From NCBI GenBank assembly GCA_022764165.1, contig JALERM010000153.1, forward strand, positions 1 to 62,245: DNA of 62,245 nucleotides. Direction: 5' to 3'. The notes below the pieces were generated by a model. The model was not told where the DNA came from and made no database searches. It worked only from the letters and a program-made list of their open reading frames with translations. The DNA comes from Eubacterium sp. (GTDB lineage: Bacteria; Bacillota; Clostridia; Lachnospirales; Lachnospiraceae). The position numbers and the translations under genes are program-made. Numbering within the stretch: the stretch's first letter is position 1; every line of letters starts with the position of its first letter. Positions 22,902 to 31,496 of this stretch are shown one piece after another.

Positions 22902-23947
22902 AACTTGATATCGTGGCATTTACAAAAAATGGGATGATGCTAGGAGAAAGAATCTTTGATCTGGCACAGAAGGAAGGCTGGGAAACAAAGGTCTTTGTAA
23001 AAAGCCGCTATGTGTCTGTGAGTGAGGACGGCCCGGTAATTTCTGTTGAAACGACCCTGTCGGAGTGGGCACAGCAGCACATTCCGGCTGCGGAAGCATT
23101 GATTTTTATCGGTGCGGCAGGCATTGCTGTCCGTACAATTGCTCCCTATATAAAAAGTAAGACGGTTGATCCGGCGGTGCTGGTGCTGGATGAGAAGGGA
23201 AACTATGTGATTCCTCTGCTGTCCGGACATATCGGCGGTGCCAATGAACTGGCTTTGTGGATTTCCGAAAAAATCATGGCAGTGCCTGTACTGACAACGG
23301 CTACCGATGTGAATCATAAGTTTGCCGTTGATGTATTTGCCAGGAAAAATCAATTGTGGATTTCCAGTATGAAACTGGCAAAAGAAGTATCGGCCCGGAT
23401 TCTTCAGGATGAAGAACTTCCCATGGGATGTGGAGACGGATGTCTGGATGCCGGCCATGAGAACAGTCAGCTTATGTATCAGAATTGTGAAGATGGGAAA
23501 AAGGCAACGTTCTGGATTCGTCTGGGAGATGGCGAATATCTCCATCTGGTTCCGTCTGTTATTACGCTGGGAATCGGGTGTAGGAAAGGAACTTCCATAG
23601 ATACCATTGAGCGTGTGGTCAGCAGCATACTGACGGAAAATGGAATATTTCCGCAGGGAATTGAACAGATTGCCAGCATTGATCTGAAAAAGGAAGAGCC
23701 CGGGATTTTGCAGCTGGCTGAAAAGTGGGGACTTCCCTTTGTTACCTACAGCAGTGAACAGCTGAAAGCCGTACATGGTGAATTTACAGCTTCCCCGTTT
23801 GTGCAGCAGGTGACCGGCGTGGATAATGTCTGTGAGCGCAGTGCAGTTCTGGGAAGTCGTATGGGTGAACTGATTGTGAGAAAACAGGCACAGGATGGCG
23901 TGACTGCAGCCTGTGCGGTGAGAGAATGGAGGGTGAATTTTGAATAA
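22898..23947 (+). CDS. cbiG: Cobalt-precorrin-5A hydrolase CbiG
   Basis: CbiG opens the lactone of cobalt-precorrin-5A and releases the C-20 carbon as acetaldehyde. The 349 residues hold the N-terminal CbiG domain (about 1-115), the mid region with Pro-Leu-Leu-Ser-Gly-His-Ile-Gly-Gly-Ala-Asn-Glu-Leu (about 106-118), and the C-terminal CobE/GbiG domain (about 215-345) with Gly-Ile-Gly-Cys-Arg-Lys-Gly-Thr. Presence of cbiG and cbiD defines the oxygen-independent route. Overlaps cbiF upstream and cbiH downstream. Confidence 0.94.
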   Translation: MKLDIVAFTKNGMMLGERIFDLAQKEGWETKVFVKSRYVSVSEDGPVISVETTLSEWAQQHIPAAEALIFIGAAGIAVRTIAPYIKSKTVDPAVLVLDEKGNYVIPLLSGHIGGANELALWISEKIMAVPVLTTATDVNHKFAVDVFARKNQLWISSMKLAKEVSARILQDEELPMGCGDGCLDAGHENSQLMYQNCEDGKKATFWIRLGDGEYLHLVPSVITLGIGCRKGTSIDTIERVVSSILTENGIFPQGIEQIASIDLKKEEPGILQLAEKWGLPFVTYSSEQLKAVHGEFTASPFVQQVTGVDNVCERSAVLGSRMGELIVRKQAQDGVTAACAVREWRVNFE

Positions 23948-24671
23948 ATTATATGTAGTGGGAATTGGTCCCGGAGAATACGAGCAGATGACACTGAAAG
24001 CGATTCATGCACTGGAGAAGTCTGATGTGATTATCGGATATACCGTATACGTGGAACTGGTGAAAGAACATTTTCCGGGAAAAGAATTTATGACAACTCC
24101 TATGAAGAAAGAGGTGGATCGCTGTGTGCTGGCTTTTGAAGAGGCACAGAAAGGAAAGACCGTTTCCATGATCTGCAGCGGTGATGCCGGTGTCTATGGG
24201 ATGTCAGGGCTTATGTATGAAGTTGGTGTCAATTATCCGGAAGTGGAACTGGAAGTTATTCCGGGGGTAACAGCCGCCACAGGTGGTGCTGCCGTGCTTG
24301 GGGCACCTTTGATTCATGATTTCTGCCTGATCAGTCTCAGTGATCTTCTGACCCCCTGGGAAAAAATAGAAGCCCGTTTGCTGGGGGCATCTCAGGCTGA
24401 TTTTGTCATCTGTCTGTATAACCCGTCCAGTAAAAAGAGACATGATTATCTGCAGAAAGCCTGCGATTTGATGATGAAGTATAAGTCGGAAGATACGGTC
24501 TGCGGTATCGTCAGTCAGATCGGCCGTGAAGGAGAATCTTATCAGGTAATGACTTTGAAAGAACTGAGGGATACCCAGGTGGATATGTTCACCACCGTAT
24601 GGGTGGGAAATTCTCAGACAAAAGTAGTCAGTGGTAAGATGGTTACACCAAGAGGATATCGAAATGTATAA
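23940..24671 (+). CDS. cbiH: Cobalt-precorrin-3 C17-methyltransferase CbiH
   Basis: A 243-residue tetrapyrrole methylase that adds the C-17 methyl and contracts the ring. Val-Gly-Ile-Gly-Pro-Gly-Glu-Tyr-Glu-Gln-Met-Thr, Ser-Gly-Asp-Ala-Gly-Val-Tyr-Gly-Met-Ser-Gly and Leu-Tyr-Asn-Pro-Ser-Ser-Lys-Lys-Arg are CbiH/CobJ signatures. The start is TTG 23940, overlapping the cbiG stop, with GGAGGGTG just before it. The next gene begins at ATG 24664 inside its last codons. Confidence 0.93.
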   Translation: MNKLYVVGIGPGEYEQMTLKAIHALEKSDVIIGYTVYVELVKEHFPGKEFMTTPMKKEVDRCVLAFEEAQKGKTVSMICSGDAGVYGMSGLMYEVGVNYPEVELEVIPGVTAATGGAAVLGAPLIHDFCLISLSDLLTPWEKIEARLLGASQADFVICLYNPSSKKRHDYLQKACDLMMKYKSEDTVCGIVSQIGREGESYQVMTLKELRDTQVDMFTTVWVGNSQTKVVSGKMVTPRGYRNV

Positions 24672-26715
24672 AGTTTTATTATTTGCGGGTACGGTAGAAG
24701 GTCGTACCATTGCAGAATTTCTGAATAATGCCGGAATCCCGGCCAGAGTCTGTGTTGCAACAGAGTATGGAGAAAGCCTGCTTCCGGAAGGAAATTTCCT
24801 GGAGGTTTCCCATCAGCGTTTTACAGAAGAAGAAATGGAAGAACTGATGCTTCGCATGGAGGACGGAGTGGTCATTGATGCCACCCACCCCTATGCACAG
24901 CTGGTGACGGAGAATATTCAGCAGGCATGTATCCACACAGGAACAGCCTATCTGCGTGTTTTGCGAAAGGAAACCGTGCTCAATGATGAGAGTGATGGTG
25001 TGATTTCTGAGACAAATGATGAGGGCTGTCCGGTCGTGTATGCCAGAGGAATCCGTGAGGCTGTGGAATATCTGCAGGAAACCAGCGGTAATATTCTGGT
25101 TACCACAGGAAGTAAAGAATTATCAGCGTTTACTGCGTTGACAGATTACCAGAACCGTGTATTTGCCCGGGTATTGTCACTGGTTGAGGTTGTAAAATCC
25201 TGTGCGGCTCTGGGACTGGAAGGAAAACATTTGATCTGTATGCAGGGACCATTTTCTCGGGAAATGAATTGTGCCATGATCCGGCAGGTGAATGCTTCCT
25301 GGATGGTGACAAAAGAATCCGGCACAGCCGGAGGTTTTATGGAAAAGTATCTGGCTGCAAAGGAAACAGGCTGCGGTCTGGTGATTGTGGGAAGACCTAA
25401 AAAAGAAGAAGGGGTAAGTCTGGAAGAATGTCTGGAATATCTGAGAAACAGATGGAATCTGCAGCAGGAGCATAAAACCCATCAGACAGAGAGGGAAATT
25501 TCGATCGTTGGTATTGGCATGGGTACCTCAGGGACACTTACCAGAGAAGCCCAGAAAGCACTGGAAAATGCCCAGCTGCTGGTCGGTGCCGGAAGAATGC
25601 TGCAGCAGATTGGAAAGAGTCATCAGAAACAGTTTATTTCTTATAAGCCGGAAGAAATCTGCGATTACCTGGAGAATCATCCAGAGTATCAGCGGATTGC
25701 TGTGGCCATGTCCGGTGATGTGGGATTTTACAGTGGTGCAAAAAAATTGTTGGATCTGTTGAATCAGAGAATGCCGGACAGTAGCAGAAAAATATATTGC
25801 GGTATTTCTTCTATGATTTATTTTTGCGGAAGACTGGAAACCAGCTGGGATGATGTACTCCCTGTGAGTCTTCACGGAAGAAAACGCAATGTGGTAGGTC
25901 TGCTTCAGCAGTGTCCGAAAATCTTCCTGATCGTGGGAAGTGCGGACGGTGTGGCTCAGCTTTGCCGTAAACTTACGGAGTATGGAATGGGTGATGTGCA
26001 GGTGTCTGTGGGTGAGCGTCTGTCTTACCCGGATGAGAAGATTACCAGAGGCTGTGCGGAAGAAATGCAGGATATCGTCACTGATCCGCTCAGTGTTATG
26101 CTTCTGGAAAGAACCATGTTGGAGAACCCTGTGCTGACACCGGGAATCAATGATGAGTTGTTTATCCGCGGAAAGGTACCGATGACAAAGGAAGAGGTAC
26201 GAAGTGTTTCCCTTTCCAAACTCCGTCTGACCGGAAATGCCGTGGTCTATGATGTGGGAGCCGGAACTGGTTCTGTATCGGTGGAAATGGCGAGAATCGC
26301 TCTGGAAGGTCAGGTATTTGCGGTCGAAAAGAAGCCGGAGGCGGTTGAACTTATCGCAGCCAATAAGAAAAAGTTCTGTGTGGACAATCTGGAAATCATA
26401 GAAGGTACAGCTCCGGAAGCAATCCGTGATCTGCCTGCTCCGACGCATGCATTTATCGGCGGCTCCTCCGGCAATCTGAAAGAAATTCTGCAGCTGATTC
26501 GGGAAAAGAATCCGGAGGTCCGGATCGTGATCAACTGTATTACGCTGGAGACGGTGGCAGAAGCACTGGAATGTCTTAAACATGATTCATTCCGGGATGT
26601 GGATATCGCACAGATATCCGTATCCAAAGGGAAAACTGCCGGACCTTATCACCTGATGATGGGACAGAATCCGGTTTATATCATTTCGTGTACAGGAGCA
26701 AAACAGGATGAATGA
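24664..26715 (+). CDS. CbiJ-CbiE-CbiT fusion: precorrin-6A reductase, C5- and C15-methyltransferase/decarboxylase
   Basis: One continuous frame of about 683 residues joins three cobalamin enzymes. Residues 1-260 are CbiJ/CobK (Leu-Phe-Ala-Gly-Thr-Val-Glu-Gly-Arg at the N-terminus; Asp-Ala-Thr-His-Pro-Tyr-Ala near 78), which reduces the macrocycle. Residues about 277-480 are CbiE (Val-Gly-Ile-Gly-Met-Gly, Ser-Gly-Asp-Val-Gly-Phe-Tyr-Ser-Gly-Ala), the C-5 methylase. Residues about 490-683 are CbiT (Gly-Ile-Asn-Asp-Glu-Leu-Phe-Ile-Arg, Tyr-Asp-Val-Gly-Ala-Gly-Thr-Gly-Ser-Val-Ser-Val-Glu), the C-15 methylase and decarboxylase. A charged linker around 255-275 joins CbiJ to CbiE. ATG 24664 overlaps the cbiH stop. 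Its own stop overlaps cbiA. CbiE-CbiT fusions (CobL) are widespread; the extra CbiJ module is less common. Confidence 0.92.
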   Translation: MYKVLLFAGTVEGRTIAEFLNNAGIPARVCVATEYGESLLPEGNFLEVSHQRFTEEEMEELMLRMEDGVVIDATHPYAQLVTENIQQACIHTGTAYLRVLRKETVLNDESDGVISETNDEGCPVVYARGIREAVEYLQETSGNILVTTGSKELSAFTALTDYQNRVFARVLSLVEVVKSCAALGLEGKHLICMQGPFSREMNCAMIRQVNASWMVTKESGTAGGFMEKYLAAKETGCGLVIVGRPKKEEGVSLEECLEYLRNRWNLQQEHKTHQTEREISIVGIGMGTSGTLTREAQKALENAQLLVGAGRMLQQIGKSHQKQFISYKPEEICDYLENHPEYQRIAVAMSGDVGFYSGAKKLLDLLNQRMPDSSRKIYCGISSMIYFCGRLETSWDDVLPVSLHGRKRNVVGLLQQCPKIFLIVGSADGVAQLCRKLTEYGMGDVQVSVGERLSYPDEKITRGCAEEMQDIVTDPLSVMLLERTMLENPVLTPGINDELFIRGKVPMTKEEVRSVSLSKLRLTGNAVVYDVGAGTGSVSVEMARIALEGQVFAVEKKPEAVELIAANKKKFCVDNLEIIEGTAPEAIRDLPAPTHAFIGGSSGNLKEILQLIREKNPEVRIVINCITLETVAEALECLKHDSFRDVDIAQISVSKGKTAGPYHLMMGQNPVYIISCTGAKQDE

Positions 26716-28087
26716 AAAACATACGCCCCGGTTTTTAGTCGCGGCAGCTTCCAGCGGCAGCGGAAAGACACTGATCACCTGTGGAATTCTGCAGGTATTG
26801 AAAAACCGGGGACTACAGGTGGCATCATTTAAATGTGGCCCCGATTATATTGATCCTATGTTTCATTCTCGTGTGATCGGGACAAAGAGCAGGAATCTGG
26901 ATACTTTCTTTGCAGATACGGATACTGTCCGATATTTGCTGAAAAAGAATGCGGCGGACTGTGATATTGCAGTTTTGGAAGGCGTGATGGGGTATTACGA
27001 TGGGCTGGCAGGTACTTCAGAGAAAGCCAGTACGTATGATGTGGCTTCCGGTACGGGAACTCCTGTGGTATTTCTGGTGAATTGTAAAGGGATGAGCCTG
27101 TCGGTGGTTCCATTTCTGAAAGGTTTTCTGGAATACCGGAAAGACAGCGGGATCCGGGGAGTGATTCTGAATCAGGTTTCTCCCATGATGTATCCGCGAA
27201 TGAAAAAAATGATAGAAGAGGAACTTCCGGTCCGGGTCTATGGGTATGTTCCCGTTGTGCGGGACTGTGTACTGGAGAGCCGTCATCTGGGTCTGGTCAT
27301 GCCAGATGAAATTGACGGACTGAGGGAAAAGCTACAGAAACTGGCAGGGATTCTGAAAGATACTCTGGATGTGGATGGACTTCTGGAACTGGCAGAGAGC
27401 AGTGTACCTTTGACATCATCTGTCCAGACCGCTCAGACGATATCTGTGAGTCAGAAAATCAGAATCGGTGTGGCAAGAGATGAAGCGTTCTGTTTCTTTT
27501 ATGAAGATAATCTGGAATTTTTGCAGGAAATGGGTGCGGAACTGGTGTATTTTTCTCCTGTCCACGACAGCCGGCTGCCGGAACATCTGGATGGTCTGCT
27601 GCTGCACGGAGGGTATCCGGAACTGTATGCCGGACAGCTCAGCCATAATTTGTCCATGAGGGAGTCTATCCGGCTGGCATTGGAAAAGGGCATGCCTCAC
27701 ATGGCGGAATGCGGCGGATTTATGTATTTGCATGAACAGATGGAAGATATGGAGGGCAATTTCTGGCCGATGGTGGGAACCATACCGGGAAAGGTATATC
27801 GAACAGATCATCTGCATCGATTTGGCTATATCACGCTGCAGGAGGGAACCTGTTTTGGTCAGGAGACACCTCACATACCGGCACATGAATTTCATTATTT
27901 TGATTCGGAAAATTGCGGAGAAGATTATCTGGCACTGAAGCCAAACAGCAAAAGGTCCTGGCGGTGTATCCACAGCGATGAAAGGCGGATGGTGGGCTTT
28001 CCGCACCTGTATTATTATGGATGCAAGGCTATTCCGGAAGCGTTTTTGCGTGCAGCCGCCCGCTACGGCAGAAAGGAGATCCTATGA
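26708..28087 (+). CDS. cbiA: Cobyrinate a,c-diamide synthase CbiA
   Basis: A 459-residue glutamine- and ATP-dependent amidase of the a and c carboxylates. The N-terminal dethiobiotin-synthetase-like domain has Ala-Ser-Ser-Gly-Ser-Gly-Lys-Thr-Leu-Ile-Thr, then Lys-Cys-Gly-Pro-Asp-Tyr-Ile-Asp-Pro. The C-terminal class I glutaminase domain (about 250-455) carries the catalytic Cys in Met-Ala-Glu-Cys-Gly-Gly-Phe-Met-Tyr-Leu, preceded by Leu-His-Gly-Gly-Tyr-Pro-Glu-Leu. Its stop overlaps the cobT ATG as ATGA. Confidence 0.94.
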   Translation: MNEKHTPRFLVAAASSGSGKTLITCGILQVLKNRGLQVASFKCGPDYIDPMFHSRVIGTKSRNLDTFFADTDTVRYLLKKNAADCDIAVLEGVMGYYDGLAGTSEKASTYDVASGTGTPVVFLVNCKGMSLSVVPFLKGFLEYRKDSGIRGVILNQVSPMMYPRMKKMIEEELPVRVYGYVPVVRDCVLESRHLGLVMPDEIDGLREKLQKLAGILKDTLDVDGLLELAESSVPLTSSVQTAQTISVSQKIRIGVARDEAFCFFYEDNLEFLQEMGAELVYFSPVHDSRLPEHLDGLLLHGGYPELYAGQLSHNLSMRESIRLALEKGMPHMAECGGFMYLHEQMEDMEGNFWPMVGTIPGKVYRTDHLHRFGYITLQEGTCFGQETPHIPAHEFHYFDSENCGEDYLALKPNSKRSWRCIHSDERRMVGFPHLYYYGCKAIPEAFLRAAARYGRKEIL

Positions 28088-29133
28088 AACTGGAAGAAGC
28101 ATTGAAGAACATACAGCCTGCTGATTCTCAGGCAATGGAGGCTGCCTGGGAACACTGGAATAACATAGCCATTCCTCTGCATAGCCTGGGAAGGCTTCAG
28201 GATACGATCGTGAGGATTGCAGGTATGACAGGGAATCCCCAGGTTGATCTGTCTAAAAAAGCACTGGTTGTGATGTGTGCGGACAATGGCGTGGTGGAAG
28301 AAGGAGTTACCCAGTCCGGCCAGGAAGTGACATTGCTGATATCTGAGAATTTTCTCAATAAAAAAGCAACAGCAAGTATTTTCTGTCAGCATACCGGAGC
28401 TGATATTTTTCCGGTTGATATCGGGATCGCATCAGACAGTAAAATTATCAATCGGAAGATTGCCTACGGAACAAAAAATATGACAAAAGAACCTGCCATG
28501 ACCCGGGAGGAGGCAGTTCGAGCCATCGAGGTGGGAATCCGGATGGTGGAAGAACTGAAAAATCAAGATTACCGTATTATTGCCACCGGTGAGATGGGCA
28601 TCGGCAATACTACCACCAGCAGCGCGGTGACTTCTGTTCTGCTGGAAGTGGAACCGGAGAAAGTAACCGGACGGGGGGCAGGATTATCTAGTGAAGGTCT
28701 GCAAAAGAAAATCCGTGCCATTGAGCGTGCCCTGGAACTTCACAGACCGGACCGGAAGGACCCGGTGGATGTGCTGGCCAAAGTAGGAGGGCTTGATCTG
28801 GCAGGTCTTGCCGGTGTATTTATCGGTGGTGCGGTATACCATATTCCTGTGATCGCAGACGGATTTATTTCTTGCACAGCCGCATTATGTGCTGTCCGGA
28901 TGTGCCCGGAGGTCAGAGATTATCTGATCACATCCCACAAGTCAAAAGAACCTGCCGCCAATATGGTACTGGAGGCACTGGGCATTCCGGTATTTCTGGA
29001 CTGTGATATGTGTCTTGGCGAGGGCTCCGGTGCGGTTGCCATTTATCCGCTGCTTGATCTGGCTTTGAAGATTTATAACAGTATGTGTACGTTTGCAGAC
29101 AACCATATGGATAATTACATACCATTGAGCTGA
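28084..29133 (+). CDS. cobT: Nicotinate-nucleotide:dimethylbenzimidazole phosphoribosyltransferase CobT
   Basis: CobT activates the lower-ligand base as its alpha-ribotide. The 349-residue protein shows Gly-Glu-Met-Gly-Ile-Gly-Asn-Thr-Thr-Thr-Ser-Ser-Ala, Gly-Arg-Gly-Ala-Gly-Leu and the catalytic Glu in Cys-Leu-Gly-Glu-Gly-Ser-Gly-Ala near the C-terminus. ATG 28084 overlaps the cbiA stop, preceded by AAAGGAGAT; the longer frame from 28021 has no ribosome site. No genes for making benzimidazole or phenolic bases are in the window, so the ligand is unknown. Confidence 0.94.
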   Translation: MKLEEALKNIQPADSQAMEAAWEHWNNIAIPLHSLGRLQDTIVRIAGMTGNPQVDLSKKALVVMCADNGVVEEGVTQSGQEVTLLISENFLNKKATASIFCQHTGADIFPVDIGIASDSKIINRKIAYGTKNMTKEPAMTREEAVRAIEVGIRMVEELKNQDYRIIATGEMGIGNTTTSSAVTSVLLEVEPEKVTGRGAGLSSEGLQKKIRAIERALELHRPDRKDPVDVLAKVGGLDLAGLAGVFIGGAVYHIPVIADGFISCTAALCAVRMCPEVRDYLITSHKSKEPAANMVLEALGIPVFLDCDMCLGEGSGAVAIYPLLDLALKIYNSMCTFADNHMDNYIPLS

Positions 29134-29153
29134 CAGAAGGAGTGGAGAATGAA

Positions 29154-29696
29154 ATGTTTCATTTGATTACAGGCGGCAGCGGCAGCGGGAAATCCGCCTA
29201 TGCAGAAAGCTGTATTGTCGGCTTTGATGGAGAAAAAAGAATTTATATTGCCACCATGTACCCGTTCGATGCGGAGAGCCATGAGAGAATCAGACGCCAT
29301 CGGGACATGAGGAAAGAAAAGAAATTTGAAACGATTGAATGTTATACGGGCTTAAAAGAACTGGCACTGCCTGCAGATGCTGACGTGCTGCTGGAATGCA
29401 TGTCTAATCTGACCGCCAATGAAATGTATCAGCCGGATGGTGCAGGAGAGCATACGGTGGAGGCTGTGATGGAAGGGGTAAAGAAACTCAGTCAGCGTGT
29501 GCACAATCTGGTGGTAGTGACCAATGAGGTTTTTTCAGACGGGATTCAATATGATCCGGATACCATGCGGTATCTGAAATACCTGGGTGACATCAACTGC
29601 AGGATGGCTGAAATGGCCGATCAGGTGACGGAAGTTGTTTATGGAATTCCGTTGACAAAGAAGAGGAAGGTACAGACTGATGAAACGAATCTATAA
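29154..29696 (+). CDS. cobU: Adenosylcobinamide kinase / guanylyltransferase CobU
   Basis: Bifunctional enzyme that phosphorylates adenosylcobinamide and transfers GMP to it. The 180 residues contain the P-loop Thr-Gly-Gly-Ser-Gly-Ser-Gly-Lys-Ser near 6-14, the Arg-Arg-His-Arg motif holding the GMP-accepting His near 47, Thr-Asn-Glu-Val near 125, and an Ala-Asp-Gln-Val end. ATG 29154 fits AAGGAG at 29137-29142 better than GTG 29142, which overlaps that site. It overlaps cobS by 17 bases. A shorter paralogue lies at 30457. Confidence 0.92.
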   Translation: MFHLITGGSGSGKSAYAESCIVGFDGEKRIYIATMYPFDAESHERIRRHRDMRKEKKFETIECYTGLKELALPADADVLLECMSNLTANEMYQPDGAGEHTVEAVMEGVKKLSQRVHNLVVVTNEVFSDGIQYDPDTMRYLKYLGDINCRMAEMADQVTEVVYGIPLTKKRKVQTDETNL

Positions 29697-30450
29697 CAGT
29701 TTTTTAATTGCTTTTTCCATGTATTCCCGGATCCCCGTACCCCAGTGTCAGTGGAATGATGAAAATATGGCTTATGCCATGTGCTTTTTTCCCTGGGTAG
29801 GGGCTGTGATCGGTGCCGTGACCTGGGCATTTGGTGTATTAGCAACAGGAATCGGTCTGACGCAGTCTTTTTATGCAGTTATTCTGGTATTGATTCCCTG
29901 GCTGCTGACCGGGGGCATTCATCTGGATGGACTTCTGGATACGGCAGACGCCATGAGTTCCTGGCAGGAAAAAGAAAAACGTCTGGAAATCCTGAAAGAT
30001 TCCCGTTCCGGTGCCTTTGCGGTTATCACTTGTGCTGTGTATTTTTTATTTTATTTTGGTGTCTATACACAGGCTACTGTGCGGGTGTTTTCTGTGATTG
30101 CGTTTATTTTTATGCTATCGCGAAGCCTGAGCGGACTTGCGATTTTAACTTTTCCAAAAGCAAAAAAAAACGGGTCTGCATCTGCCATGGCACGAAATGC
30201 CAGAGACAGACAGGTGATTGCAGTGCTTTGTGTTTATCTGGTTTTGATTCTTGCAGGAATGCTGCTGGTGGATGGGAAACTGGGACTGATTGCTTTTGTG
30301 ACCGCACTGGTATTATTTGGACTTTACTACAAAAATGCCATGAAATACTTTGGCGGGGTTACCGGTGATCTGGCAGGCTGTTTTCTGTCACTGTGCGAAC
30401 TGTTTTGTACTGCGTCAGTGGTCATAGCAGCTATGATTCCGGGCATCTGA
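29680..30450 (+). CDS. cobS: Adenosylcobinamide-GDP ribazoletransferase CobS
   Basis: An integral membrane protein (256 residues, about six hydrophobic segments) that joins the activated nucleotide loop to GDP-cobinamide. The hallmark is Gly-Gly-Ile-His-Leu-Asp-Gly-Leu-Leu-Asp-Thr-Ala-Asp-Ala near residues 75-90, with Tyr-Ser-Arg-Ile-Pro at the N-terminus. The start lies within the end of cobU. Confidence 0.94.
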   Translation: MKRIYNSFLIAFSMYSRIPVPQCQWNDENMAYAMCFFPWVGAVIGAVTWAFGVLATGIGLTQSFYAVILVLIPWLLTGGIHLDGLLDTADAMSSWQEKEKRLEILKDSRSGAFAVITCAVYFLFYFGVYTQATVRVFSVIAFIFMLSRSLSGLAILTFPKAKKNGSASAMARNARDRQVIAVLCVYLVLILAGMLLVDGKLGLIAFVTALVLFGLYYKNAMKYFGGVTGDLAGCFLSLCELFCTASVVIAAMIPGI

Positions 30451-30456
30451 GGAGGA

Positions 30457-30837
30457 ATGAATTTGAAATTGATTATCGGCGGGGCATATCAGGGAAAACG
30501 TGCGTATGCCTCCTTACAATATCATTTGAATGAAATACAGTGGGTGGATGGAGAAATCTGTGAACCGGAGGATTTGTATCAGGCTGGTGCCGTCAATCAT
30601 TTTCATCAGCTGATCCGCAGATTTCCGGAAATTGACTGGGCAGGATTTGCACAGGAACTTTGCAGGCAGAATCCACAAATTGTAATTGTAACCAATGAGG
30701 TGGGATATGGAATTGTGCCCATGGAAAAAGAAGAGAGAGTATGGCGGGAACTTTGCGGAAGAACCTGTACGATTCTGGCTTCTTTTGCAGATGAGGTGGT
30801 ACGTGTGTGCTGCGGAATAGGAGGCCGGATCAAATAA
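30457..30837 (+). CDS. Short CobU-like protein (second paralogue)
   Basis: A 126-residue protein related to CobU but about 50 residues shorter. It keeps a P-loop-like Gly-Gly-Ala-Tyr-Gln-Gly-Lys-Arg near residues 8-15 and the C-terminal Val-Thr-Asn-Glu-Val-Gly-Tyr-Gly-Ile-Val-Pro and Ala-Asp-Glu-Val-Val-Arg-Val. The segment with the Arg-His-Arg motif of CobU is missing. Since the full CobU is two genes upstream, this is either a specialised kinase, a partner subunit, or a paralogue that lost guanylyltransferase activity. The frame is intact, with AGGAGG before the ATG, and is coupled to the next gene by TAATG, so it is probably expressed. Confidence 0.78.
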   Translation: MNLKLIIGGAYQGKRAYASLQYHLNEIQWVDGEICEPEDLYQAGAVNHFHQLIRRFPEIDWAGFAQELCRQNPQIVIVTNEVGYGIVPMEKEERVWRELCGRTCTILASFADEVVRVCCGIGGRIK

Positions 30838-31496
30838 TGGAAATCTTTTTGATTCGCCATGGGAAAACCATGGGAAACTTGTATCACAGGTATATCGGAA
30901 CGACGGATGAGCCTGTTCTGGAAGAAGAAATGGAAAAATTAAAGAGCCGGAACTGGCCGGATGCAGAAGCAGTATTTGAAAGTCCGCTGCTTCGCTGCCG
31001 GCAGACCGCAGAAATCATCTGTCCGGGACGTCCGGTGCGGATGATTGACGAATTTGCAGAGTGTGATTTTGGTTCTTTTGAAAATAAAAACTGGCAGGAA
31101 TTAAAGGGTAATGCAGAGTATCAGGCATGGATCGACAGTAACGGAACGCTGCCCTTTCCGGGCGGAGAGGATCCGCAGGAATTTCGTAAACGATGCTGCC
31201 GCGGCTTTGAGAAAGTGGTGGCAGCGTGTATGCGGGAAAATGTATCCAGAGCCCTGCTGGTGGTGCATGGCGGAACCATCATGAGTATTATGGAACGCTA
31301 TGTGGTGTCAGAAAAGAGTTTTTATGACTGGCATGTAAAAAATGGTGAAGGTTATCTGGTGGTGGTGGAACCGTCCCTGTGGACAGCGGCCAGAAAAGAA
31401 ATCGCTACTGTTCGCCCTGTGACCAGTAACATGCTGTGTGATACACAGAAAGAGGAAAGATGCTTTGGTGAAGGTACCGGGGCAGTGGGAGAGTGA
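30837..31496 (+). CDS. Histidine phosphatase, CobC-like alpha-ribazole phosphatase
   Basis: A 219-residue phosphoglycerate-mutase-fold protein. The Leu-Ile-Arg-His-Gly-Lys-Thr motif near residue 6 provides the phospho-accepting His, and Val-Val-His-Gly-Gly-Thr-Ile-Met near 143 the second His. In a cobalamin operon between cobU/cobS and cbiB it is probably CobC, which dephosphorylates alpha-ribazole-5'-phosphate or adenosylcobalamin-5'-phosphate. The family is broad, so substrate is inferred from context. ATG 30837 overlaps the previous stop. Confidence 0.85.
   Translation: MEIFLIRHGKTMGNLYHRYIGTTDEPVLEEEMEKLKSRNWPDAEAVFESPLLRCRQTAEIICPGRPVRMIDEFAECDFGSFENKNWQELKGNAEYQAWIDSNGTLPFPGGEDPQEFRKRCCRGFEKVVAACMRENVSRALLVVHGGTIMSIMERYVVSEKSFYDWHVKNGEGYLVVVEPSLWTAARKEIATVRPVTSNMLCDTQKEERCFGEGTGAVGE

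Noticed and set aside
22940-23776. 278-codon open frame on the minus strand
   Set aside because: Antisense shadow of cbiG; no ribosome site or recognisable motif.
23940-23942. cbiH starting at a later ATG instead of TTG 23940
   Set aside because: The SAM-binding Val-Gly-Ile-Gly-Pro-Gly motif begins only a few residues after TTG 23940 and GGAGGGTG is correctly spaced for it; a later start would cut the motif.
25528-26583. 351-codon open frame on the minus strand
   Set aside because: It lies wholly antisense to the CbiJ-CbiE-CbiT fusion. No ribosome site, and the His/Cys/Phe-rich composition is typical of a shadow frame.
30457-30837. Short cobU-like gene as a pseudogene
   Set aside because: The frame is intact, has a good ribosome site, is coupled to the next gene and retains P-loop and C-terminal motifs, so it is treated as a functional gene.
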